This document shows positions 48,661 through 59,800 of a stretch of DNA of 64,000 bases, in pieces; within the stretch, counting starts at the first letter, position 1; every line of letters starts with the position of its first letter. The DNA comes from Cacajao melanocephalus (Eukaryota; Chordata; Mammalia; Primates; Pitheciidae), in the NCBI GenBank assembly GCA_963573385.1, contig CAUYLG010022269.1, forward strand, positions 1-64,000, given 5' to 3'. The notes under the pieces are model-generated. The model was given only the letters and a program-made list of their open reading frames with translations. It was not told where the DNA came from and searched no databases. The translations under genes were made by a program, and so were the position numbers.

Positions 48661-50710
48661 CAGCCACAGGGCCCACTCCCAGCCGCCACCAGATACGGAC
48701 CATCGAGGCCGGGATGCTGGGCGGGGGAAGCCAAGTTGCAGGCAGGCCTCAGTGGTTCTTGTGTGGCCTGGTTTTATTTTCACTGTGAAATATGATGATG
48801 TTCTATCTCAGTCCTCAAATTGTTCTCCCCTTTCTGTAGAGGAGTTTCCCAGGAACTTGAAATGTGCCATGTGGCATTTGCCTATCCACCCTCTCCAACG
48901 CAAAGACACTGCCACACCTGCCCACCCGAGGGACTGCCCACTCCCAGCCCCCTTCACAACCTATACAGAGCTGCCCTGGAGGGGACGGTGTCAGGCCCTC
49001 CCCTCCCCACACACAGATGAGACAGCAGGACAGTGTTGTCCAGTCTGTATTTGTCCCAGATATAAATTATTGTTGCATTCAGGCAGCAATAAATACAGAG
49101 GGGCCCAGTGTGCAGGGCACGGGCTCACTCACACAGGACAATCCCCTCACCACAGACACACCAAGGCTTGCGAAGCAGAACTAGTCACACACGAGGGGCT
49201 GCTTTTGACAGTAGGACAGATGACGTGAACAGGCGCGTACACTGGAGGCCACAAGCAGCCTGACAGTGCATGTCTGTGCAGCTTTGGCAGAAGCGGGGGG
49301 GGGGGGGGCGCGGGGGGGGTTAGTGGCACCAAGGGCTCGCCAGGAGGCTGCAGGCTGGGCCAGGCCACACACTCCTGGGGCCAAACCAGAGCCACTTCTC
49401 GGGTCAAGGCCACACCCAGGAAAGCTCTAGCCCAGATGGGAGGCCCAGGCTAGCTGTGCCCCACAAGGGAAAGGGCACGACCAGGACTCTGGGACCATTT
49501 GTCATGGGGGGAGTCGGGAGGCTTCCTGCGGAGGCAGCTTAATTTTTGGTCAGACTCCTCCCAGGGCCAGTGTGCTGTCTGAATCCTTGGGCACGTGGAA
49601 GCAGCTTTGTCTCTGGGTGCACTCCAGCCTGGCCCAGACGCAGGACCCTCCATCGAGCTGTCTGGGGGCATGGGAGCGGGGGCACTGCAGGAGCAGGGTC
49701 TGTACACGCTGACGAGGGGTAGGACCCAGCACAGCAGCTCACAGACAGGGAACTGCATGTCAGCGGCTTCCAAGCAGCGTGGAAAGTGCTAGCGTGGGGT
49801 CTGGGGCTGAAAGCCAGCTCCTCCTCCACACACACGGAGCTATTTACACCTCCTCCAGCTCCTCTGCACCGCCAGGCCCTGCTCCTCGTCCCTTCTGCAG
49901 GCTAAGTGCCCACCCCAAGGGCCAAGGGGCAGACGCACACTATGGTGCTGCCAGGGCGGCACCCAAGACCTGCCCTCCGTGTGGACAGAGGTTCTCCTCC
50001 TCCAGCACAGGCACTAGGAAAGGGCAGCCAGGCCCAGCCAGGCACTGCCTACCCCTGCGGCTGCACTTGGGTCCAAGCTGCCATCTGTATATAACAAGGC
50101 CAGAAAACAAAGGAAGGCACCTTCTCCCTTCCCCCAAGACACACAAGGAAGTCACCAGTCACCACCACCAGGCAGCCCGATAACGCTGCCTGCCAGGGAC
50201 TGCCCGGGGTAGGGAAGTGAGGCTAGAGGGGCTGGTGGCGTGTGTGCTGGGACAGGGACATGCCAGGGAGCCTGCTGCTGTGAAGGACCAGCCAGGGGCA
50301 CGGCCTGAGGGGCACAAAGCAAGGTCAGACCCACCTGGACGGCCTGCGTCCAGCACTGTCCAGCTCAGGGGGCTCAGTGGGGAGAGGTATGGAGGAATGG
50401 CTGCTCACCCTCCAGGAGAGGACTGGGCCCCCACAGGGCAGAGGGCTCGCCAGCCAGAGCCTGTGCCCACCCAGGACATGGGGACACACTGCCACCCGCA
50501 CAGCAGTCTCCAGTGGGATGAAGGTGGTGACACCCATGTGTGGCACCGATGGGATGAGGGCTGGTCCCGCTCCAGGCCCAGGAAGGTGCTGCAGTCAGGG
50601 CTGAAGCCAGGTTGGACCACGGGGCTGGCCACACAGCTGCCTCCACACCACCCGAAAACAAGCCAGCGGGGGCAGAGACCGCACGAGCCCCTGGCCTGCC
50701 CTGGCCACCC
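48661..50710. other. Convergent 3' UTR region of TMEM175 and DGKQ
   Basis: Both genes end here tail to tail. TMEM175 probably ends near 49,110. No canonical AATAAA for DGKQ was seen on the minus strand between 49,110 and 50,710. The nearest is at 48772-48778 (plus-strand ttttatttt), whose use would make the two 3' UTRs overlap; a weaker TGTAAA is near 49,850. A run of guanines at about 49293-49319 interrupts the region. Confidence 0.6.
49088..49093 (+). other. TMEM175: Polyadenylation signal AATAAA, probable 3' end of TMEM175
   Basis: Canonical AATAAA 428 nt after the TMEM175 stop, followed within about 40 nt by GT-rich sequence (gcccagtgtgcagggcacgg). The TMEM175 3' UTR would run from 48661 to about 49,110. 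Confidence 0.7.
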
Positions 50711-50812
50711 CTACCTAGGATCGCCCTCAGGGGCAGGCACGGCGTCCACCCGGGCATCCCTGGTGGTCCCGGCCCTCCTCGGCTTCTGCTTGGCCTTTCT
50801 CAGCATGTGGAC
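50711..50812 (-). CDS. DGKQ: DGKQ exon 23 (codons 918-950 and stop)
   Basis: 102 nt, encoding [20 protein letters not shown] and [13 protein letters not shown], then stop. Basic C-terminal tail. Confidence 0.96.
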   Translation of the reverse strand, partial: VHMLRKAKQKPRRAGTTRDARVDAVPAPEGDPR

Positions 50813-53800
50813 CTGGCCGGGCACAGAGGGGAGAAGGCCAGGGTGACGTGGCCGATGGAGGAACGGTGCACTGGCAGCTCCCAGTCCTGGGACGGGGCAG
50901 CTGAAGCCATCTCGGCCCATTTCACGGAAGGGGAAGGACCTGCCTGGCTGCTCCCTGAGCCACCTGTGGCCCTGACCACTGGCACAGCCCTCCTGAGGCA
51001 GGCACCCTCTTGGAGCCAAGGAAGACCCTGGCCAGGCGCAGCAGGCCACGCTGGCACCCTCTGGGCACCAACGGCCACTCCCACAGCCCGCCCAGCGCAG
51101 CCCATCTCCCCTGGCTCTCCAGCCTCACCCCACGTACCTTAGGGCCAGCAGCTGAGATGATCATGTGCCCAGGGGCCTGGATCCAGGGCTCCCCGTCCAC
51201 CTGCACCGGGGTGGCCTTGAGGAGCGTGACTCTGAAGTAGGAGCCCTGGGCGATCCGGATTCCGGAGCGCAGCCCGCCCTGGACCTGGCCCTGGGGCAGG
51301 AGGGGCCAGCTGGGCTCAGTGGGGACCAGTGACACCGCCCCGGGCCCGCCCACCCGCCTGGCCAGCGGCTCACCATGTGCACGACGCCCGTCACACCGAC
51401 CACCTCCAGCAGCCCGTCGTCCATGCGCGGCTTCTCAAACCTGGCGTCACTGTCGGAGCCCCACAAGTCGGCCCCCGAGCCCCAGCTGCCACGTAAGAAG
51501 GTGGGCACAGAGGTGTCAGCGCAGGCCAGACGAGGGCTAAGCCCGCCCACGGCCCCACCAGGCAGAGCCTCTGGGAGCCCCCCGGGGCACCTGGGGATGT
51601 TGATGAAGATGAGGCCCTCGATGCTGGGCAGCTCCACCTCCTGCTGCTCCACCTGCAGCCGGATCTCCTTGTGCAGGCCCCGAGAGTGGCTGATCTTCTG
51701 CAGCCCGACCCGCACGTACACACCCTTGTTGTGCAGCCTGCGGCACAGGACACGCCGCCCATCACCAGGGGGCCTTCCCTCCTGACACAGCCTCCGGGTT
51801 CCGGCCCCTCTGCCTGTCCCTGCCGGGGAACCTGTGGGTGAACACCCTCCCAGGTGGTGGCCCCTGAGATTCTGGCACCCGCTGGGGAACCCGAGGGAAC
51901 CAGGTGGCGGCCTCTGCGGCCCCAGTACCTGCTTGTGAACTTGCCAGGCTCCTCTTCCCGTGCCTGGTGGAAGTCCAGGCTCAGCTCCGCGTCAATGCCA
52001 ATGCCACAGTAGTTACTCATCTGCACGATCTGGGGACAGGCGTTCACCTCCCAGGACCTGGCAGCCCTCGTCAGGCTCCCTGAGCTCCCCAACAGCTGGT
52101 CTAGTTGTTTGCCTCCAGCCAGCAGGCAGAGACGGGGCAAGGGCCGCCCCAGCAACAAGCGCAGCACCCAGGAGGGCAGCGTGCCGGGTCCTGGCCAGGC
52201 TATGTCGCCAGCTGGCTGGCCACAATCCCCAGCAGTGGCCGCCCTCTGTGCCTCCCTCAGCTGTGGGTGTGTACACCCGTGTGTGGCTGGGAGGACGCCC
52301 ACTGTGACGTGTGGCGACGTCACCTGCAGGAGCCTGAGGGACACCCCATGCTGCGCCGCTCTGTACCTTGGGGGGCTCTGCGTCTGCCATGCCGTTCTCT
52401 GTACTGCCAGCCTCATGTGCATCCAGCAGGATGGTCCAGCGGTCCATGAGCACAGCATCGGCCTCGTCCACAGAGAGCAGCACGGAGAAGGGGTCCTCAC
52501 CGCTGTAGCCTGCCCCCCAGCGGAGGACTCGGCCAAGGTCATTCCCTGGGACACAGTCAGATGCAGAGTGGCTGTCCACACCCGCTGCCCATCAGCAGGG
52601 CGCAGACCCCGCCATGGGGACAGACGCCAGCCCAGGCCTCAGTGAAAGCTGGGGCAGGAAGGGACAGACCCTAAGGCCCCCTCCTCTGTGCACGGCTGAC
52701 CCCACCTGTGCCCAGGGGCAGGATGGCCACAGACGGCTCCGGGCAAGCCAGTCGGTGCCGTGTCTCCTCCAGGGCGCCGAGCACCCAGCCCACGGTGCCG
52801 TCACCACCGCACACCAGCACCCGGAAGCAGGGCACCTGGGAGAACACGTGGAGCCTAGAGAGACAGGAAGTGTCCTTCAGTAGCCGCAGAGCAGCCCACC
52901 CCCGACCCAGGCTGCCCCTTCCTTTTCAGATGCCCTTCCTGGCCACGTGGGGGACGTCAAGGCCCCAGCGTGGGATCCCAGTGGAGCTCCCGGCAGCCGA
53001 GACAGCTGTGGTACCCTCCTGGGGCCCTTCCCGCCCCCACTGCTGCCCTGTACCAGGGGGCCCACTGGACTCACCCGGGAAGAGGACCCCCATTGGTCAG
53101 ATCAAAGACCTGGTGGGGGTTCAGCAGCTTCCGGAAGCTGCAGAGCAGGTCTCGGCCCTTGAGGCCTCCACTCTTGGGGTTCACGAACACAAGGAGGGGA
53201 CGGCTGTCTGGGGGCAGCCTCGAGTGCTGACAGACAGGGGGCTGGGTTAGCATGGGGACCCAAAGTGGGGTGTCCCCACTGCTGGGGCTGCCAGGCAGCG
53301 CCCGGCCCCAAACCCTGAGCCCGCCCGGCCTGGACCAGCCCCCATCCCAGGAAGGCGTGGCCGGCACCCTCACATATAAGGCCTCGCACATGAGCTGCGC
53401 GGTCACCCCACCTCGTTGCTGGCTGCCTGGCGCTCCCAGCACAAGTGAACAGACCATGCCCGCCTGGGCCATGCAGCCTGTGAATCCAGGCTGGAAATGC
53501 ACGTGGCACTCTGCCTGGCACTGCCTGAGACTGAGGCTGCCCCCTGGGGGGCCTCTGGTGCACACCTTTGGAGGATGCTGGCTCCCAGGCCCCCACCTGC
53601 CTACACAGCAGCTGAGAAAAGCTCTAAACTCACAGGGTGGCCACGGGAAGAGCCCATCTCCCCACACAACCCCAGGAAGCAGTGCTCAGATCTAGACACA
53701 GCAGGCTCAGGGCTGGGGTCCCTACAACAGGAGTCTGGGCCCCCACAGCGGGGAAGGCTGGGCAAAGGAGACAGACAGGCCGGGTGCAGACACAGGGTGG

Positions 53801-56800
53801 GCGGCGGCACAGGGGCCGGCCGTGGCTGGGGCAAAGACACACTCGGGGCTTCGTGACCCACTCGGCAGGCAGAGCCGCCTGCGGTCACCACTTACCACTC
53901 ACCCCAGGGCAGGCAGCTGACGGGAGAGAGAAAGTGCGTGTCGGCCCCACACCTGGCTCCGCCCAGAGCGAGTGGGCTGGGGCAGGGGTGTCACCCCACA
54001 CCTGGCTCCACCCACAGAGCGAGTGGGCTGGGGCAGGGGCTGCATCCTTGGGACAGCAGGGATGGCCACCCTGTCCTGAGCCAGGCAAGGACAGGTGGGG
54101 AAGGCACAGGAGGGACCCACAGGCATCACCCGTCCCAGCCGCAGACAGCTCACTCTGCCCTAGTTCTGCTTCACCTGAACTGGGGTCAGGGTCAAGGGTC
54201 AGGGTTCAGGGGCAGAGCAGCATGGACACCTGGGGCTGGATGGGTTGAGGCCGAGAGCCTGCTATGAAGGCACGGTGTGCAGCGTGAAGTCCCAGGCTCC
54301 TGCCCCTCCATGGGCCATGCCCCCTCCCCCCAGCCCTGCCCCGTTGCCAGGTGCCCCCTATTCTGGGCACTGTGGGTCTTAAGGGTAGCATCCAAAGTTT
54401 GGGAGCTGCACCGACTCCCCTGGACTCCCCTGGGAGCTCCAGGCCGGGAGCAGAGGTCCTAAGGCCTCCCGGGCACAGGGAGGGGCCGAGCTGTACCGGG
54501 AGGGCCGTGCCTGGGATGCTGACAGCTGGTCTCAGACACACTCTGGCCCGTGGCGAGGCAGCCGCAGCGGGACCCAGCACATCCAGGAGCTGCGTCCTGT
54601 GGGCCTCCCTACTGGGTGGAGGCCTTGGGTGCAGCGCAGAAGCTGGGCCTGGCCCCACGGTGCCCCACGGAGCTGGTATCACCCACTGGGCAGCCTCGGA
54701 TGAGCGCTGACCCTCTGACCTCAGGCCCCTTGGTCAAGGGTGTAAAACTGGAAACAGCGTCCTTCCTGCTGTTGTGAGGCACAAATGGGTGGCACCTACA
54801 AGCCCCCAGCGAACTCGAGGAAGAGACACCCGATGAAAAGAGCGGGTCTGGCTGTGAGGACCGTGTGCCTGCAGACCTGGACCCCCTCTGGCCACCCCTG
54901 GGGTGTTGAAGAGCCGGCTCGGCCGCTCACTCACCAGCAGGTCGGGGAGCACCAGGGCAGTGAGCAGCCGACCCCGCACAGCCGTGTCCTTGAGCATCGT
55001 ATACAGCCGCTCAGCCTCCGCAGAGCAGGCGACGTCCAGCACTACCGCACCTGTGGCAGTGGCCCAGGACTCAGGGGGAGCCTGTCCCATGGCCCCCACG
55101 GTGCCCAGGCAGGAACAGAACCAAGACATTTCCCCAGCCCAGGGCTGCCTGAGGGAAAGGTTAGGTGCCACGTGACGTCAGGGCTGTCCCACCGCACTGC
55201 AGGAACACCCCTGGGCCCCATGTGACCATGTCCGTCAGGGCCGCTCACCTTGGGAGGAGTAGACGTGACTCACAGACACCATGGTGGCTGCAAAGGCAGG
55301 CTGTGGTCAGGGTGGTGGGAGGTGAAGGATGCGTAGCGCTGGGGCCGGGGCCAGCCCCTCTGCCTGTTCACGGTGACATCACACCCCAAGGGCCGCCTCC
55401 CCATGAAGTACCCCTGCCCCACTCTAGGAGCAGGGCTCCCAGCTCCCCGGAGGCACAGGGCCCCCCAGAGGGAGAGGGAGAGGTGGTGGCCGAGTACCAC
55501 AGGGAAGGGCCGCAGAGGGCAGGAGGCCGCAGAGGGCAGGAGGCTCCAAAGCCCCTTGCAGGAAGGGGCATGGGCTGGGCCTGGTGCTTGGGCCTCCGTG
55601 GCTCAGGGAGAGGCAGGAGCCGGCCTCAGCACCGCAGCCCCACGGCCGCCAGACCCCACCCCCAGCCAGCAGCCCACGGCCAGCCACGGCGCTCACACCT
55701 TCGGTAGCCGTGGCCTCAAGCAGCAGGCCGCTGTACTCCTCGGGGGCCAGGCCGGGAGGCAGGCCGCCAACGAACAGGGAGATGTGCGGGGCCACATTCC
55801 TGCTCTCCGCCACGTAGAACCGCGTCTGGCTCAGCTGCCGCACGGACATCTGCAGGCAGAGGGGTGGGGACGCTGGGCCAGGGAGAACAGACGGCCGGCA
55901 ACAGGCCCTCTCCCTCCTCATCCGCAAAACGGGGTTGGGAAGCGTCCCGGAATTAAGTCAACGTGAAAACAAGGAGAGGGGCTGTGAAGGTTCCCTGGCT
56001 GTGGAAGACCCTGTCCATTTCCCTCGAGGAACTCAGGGAGGTCTGTGGCTCAAGGCCTCCTTGCAGGGAGCAAGTAATTCATGACAGGGCACTGCCCTGC
56101 CAGCTGGGACAGCCGCTGCCTAGCTGAGGACACAGACACCCTGCAGGGCAGACGCTGTGGCTGAGGGCTGCTGGTTCCCTGGGGGCCAGCATCCACATCA
56201 CTGACCTGCCGGATGTCCTGTAGCCGGGCCAGCAGGGGCTGCTCATCCGCCAGCACCGTCCGCTGGACTGCAGAGGTGAGGGGCACAGCCCGTCAACACC
56301 AGTATCCTCGCCCACCTTGGAAACAGCTGCCCTGAGCCCCCGGGGCCCGTGGGGATGCAGGGTAGAGCTGGTCAGGACAGGGCCCGGCCTTGATGTCCAG
56401 CACCACCCTACGGGAGAGCCTGTGGCGGCCCACGCCGGGAAGGTGTGGGGACCGCCAGCCCACCACGGGCCACCTACTCACCGTGCCTGCAGCCCATTGC
56501 CACCTCCACCAGCTGGAAGCTCTCAGGACCCTCGGCCTGCTGGGGTAGAGGCTGGCGTTGGGTCTGGGCAGGCCCCACCACCTCAGGACATCCACGGGGA
56601 CAGCCATGCCTGAGCTGGGATGGTGGCCTGGCATCCTGAGGACAGTGACCCCCCCACCAAGTCTGGCCAGGATGGGAAGCAGGCCCAGGGTACACACCTG
56701 GCGGCCGAGCAGCGGCAGGACCTCCAGCACCACAGACCGGGCGGTGCTCTGCGGGGTCACTCGCACGGACACGTAGGCCACGCCCACCCTGTGGGGACGC

Positions 56801-59800
56801 AGCCTGAGCTGGAGCTCCCCCCACCCCACCCAGCAGACCCTGAGCCTCAGGCCCAGTCTCACTTGAGCCAGCCAGGGTAGATCTTCAGGACCTCCTGGGC
56901 CTGAGGCAAAGCCCGGATGACCCAGGCCTCCGGCGTGGCCTCCCCAGACCCCGGGCTTCTGCCCTCCTCCGAGATCACAGCACTCCCGGCCTTGCCCCCA
57001 GCCCAGGCGTCACAGGCCTGCGAGGAAGGGGGCAGCGGGCACAGCTCCAGGTGGCCAGGGTCCTCGGGGATGTGGTGGGCCCGGAGCGCGGCCTCCTGCA
57101 GGACGTCAGGTTGGGGGAGCCAAGTTGGGGGGATGAGGTCGGGGGCAGAGGGCAGGTGGGTGAGGGGTACCAGGTTGGGAGAGCCAGGTCAGGGGCACCA
57201 GGCACAGGACACGTGATGGAGGTGGGGGCTCAGACACCTGCCCTGGGCTCCCCCTTACCAACACCTCCTCCGCACTGGCTAGGCGGGGCACCGTGATGAG
57301 GCGGAACTGACTTCTCCTCACTGTGTCGTTGCCATCGAAGATCTTCAGCGTTTTCTTCCCTAGGCCGGGGAAACTCCATGAGTCCCAGGCGCTTGGGAGA
57401 TGCTGGGGCATGGGGGGCACGAGGCGGACACTTACCGGACTCTGAAGCCACCGGCGTCTCTCTGCCTGGCCCCGCAGCAGCACTCCCGTCCGCACTGTCG
57501 CCCCCCTCACCTGCGGGATGGGCACACAGACCCCTCACTCAGTGTGCAGCCCGAAGCCCAGGGCCCAGGGTGCCCCGTCCGGCCCACGCCTCACCTGGCT
57601 CCGCGGCCTCAGCGATGCGGAAGCTCTGCATCTTACTGAAGCCTCCAGGCAGCAGGCGCACGCACGCAGGGGGCAGGACCAGGGAGCGGAGGCGCCCGAA
57701 GCCGCACTCGGGGGCCAGGGCCGCAGAGCAGACAGAGTGCGCCTGGGGGTACAAGGGCCTAAGCCGGGGCTGGGGGGCACCAGGTGCGCCAGGTCCAGGG
57801 AAAGACCCCACACACTGCAGACCCAGCCTGGACCCCATGCCTCTCCTACCCTCCACCTCCACCTCCCAGTGCCCACCTGGACCCCGCACCACTCGCAGCG
57901 CACGCCGGCCAGCACGTCGGAGGAGCCACACGTCTTCCTGCAGACCTCGCAGCGTGCTCCCGAGGGTAGGTTCCCCTCCCGCCAGTGGTGGTGGTGGGTA
58001 TCCTGGGGAGTGGGGGACAGTCAGCAGCTGGGCCCACCCCGCCCCCCAGGCCTCTCTGGGACTGGCACACTCACGTGGTCCTGGTGCCCGTCCTGGTGGC
58101 ACTGGCGGCAATCACTGCAGGCGAAGGGCACACAGTCTGGGTGGAGGTACAGCTCACACACTGGGGGGCAGGCAGGGTTAGAGGCCTCAGCCCCACCCTG
58201 GAGGTCCCCTGCCTCTGCTGGTGGTTGGGTCTGGCCCTGTCCCCACCACCTAACACCCTCAATCCTTTAACTGTCCTGTGGCTGCCAGGCAGCCAGCCCT
58301 TGGCCTCCCCCATCACCCGACAAGCTGCACAGCAGGGGGTGGGCTGGGCCACCCTGGGCAACAGAGATCAGGACGATGGGAGGGGCGAGGGGAGCCAGGC
58401 AGGCTCCCTGTACCTTCGCAGCGGAGCGCGGGCGCCTCCAAGACCTTGCGGCAGACACCACAGAACTTCCGCTTGTAGAGTCCCCGGGGGCCGAAGCAAT
58501 GGGCCACAGCCACCTGGCCAGGGCAGACGCAGCCTCACCTCCACGCTCTCGGTAAGGGCCATGGGTTGCCCGCCACCCACCCCTCCTCCTTCTTCACCTG
58601 CAGAACTCCTGCTGGGAACTGCCCAGCTGGAGCCGGCTGTGCCATCTGGAGGCCCCAGGAGCAACCACACTCCCAGTCCTGGGGGCAGCCTGGCTGGTTA
58701 AAAGCAGGGAGCAGGCTGTGGTCTCCCCCAGCAACCCTGCCTAGCACCAGAAAGCCAGACCCGCCTGCCACCCCTTCCCTCCTTGGGACAGGCGAGGCTG
58801 TCAACCGCCTGACATCTGTCTCCTCGGAGCCAGGGAGATCCCAGCACACGGGGACTGCCCTCTGGGAGGCAATCAGGCCGTTACGAGTGTGGATCAACAT
58901 TGCTGTGTGGGGAAGGCCGGGCTGCTGCTTTTCCACGAGAAGGGAGGGAGAAAGGCCAAGTCTTCACTCCTCACTCTTGCCCTTATCCCCAAACTTAAAC
59001 CACGCCCAATGAAAGCATACACAGAAAGACCATGTTCCACAATAGCAGCTGTGAGCACGCCAGAATGGGGGGTGACTTTTATTTTGTTAAATATGTGTTC
59101 TAAATTTCCTGTCATGCATATAGCTGAAACACATACTTGTATTTTCCTAATTTAGCAAAGTATAAAAGAAGACATTAAAATCAACTTTAAAAAGCTGCAG
59201 CCGCAGGCCGTCCACATGAGGGGCTGCCGAAGCCAATGTGGTGTCCCCAGGGTGCCGGCCACCACCAGAGCCGGCGTCCTCAAGCCTCCTGCTCACAGCC
59301 CAGGAATCGCATCATTAGGAACAGGGCATGAACATTAGAGAGGAGGGCGCAGCCAGATGCCCACCAGTGGCAGGTGCGCACCTGCCAGCCTAGCCTCCCC
59401 TCCTGCCGCACACCCGCGCCCGTCTCGAAGCCTGCACCCCACCTGCAGCCTGAGCTCGGCAGGGAATGCGGACATGGGAGCCTAGTCAGCAGACGGCGAG
59501 GCTGACAGCTGAGGGAGGAATAAGCCTGGCCCTTCCTACATGTCCCTGCTGTCACCACCGTCAGAGAAGTCGGTCACCTCCCTCCCCGACCCAGAGCCCT
59601 CCTCCAAGGGAGGCTGGTGGCCAGGATGTCCTCAGGCTCTAGGCTTTCTGCCTTTGCTTTTTATTCAAATTCCTTGATGACTGTGGGCTCACACACAGCT
59701 GTGAGGACCCCTGGAAGCCTCTGTCAGCTCCCCCAAGTGTGCTATCTTGCAAACTTCAGTCAAGTCACAGTGGAGACGCTGACACCTCCAGAGGCCGAAA

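Noticed and set aside
51391..52581. A 396-codon minus-strand frame
   Set aside because: It contains DGKQ exon 19 in frame, but across introns and the wrong frame for the neighbouring exons. The spliced exons explain the coding signal.
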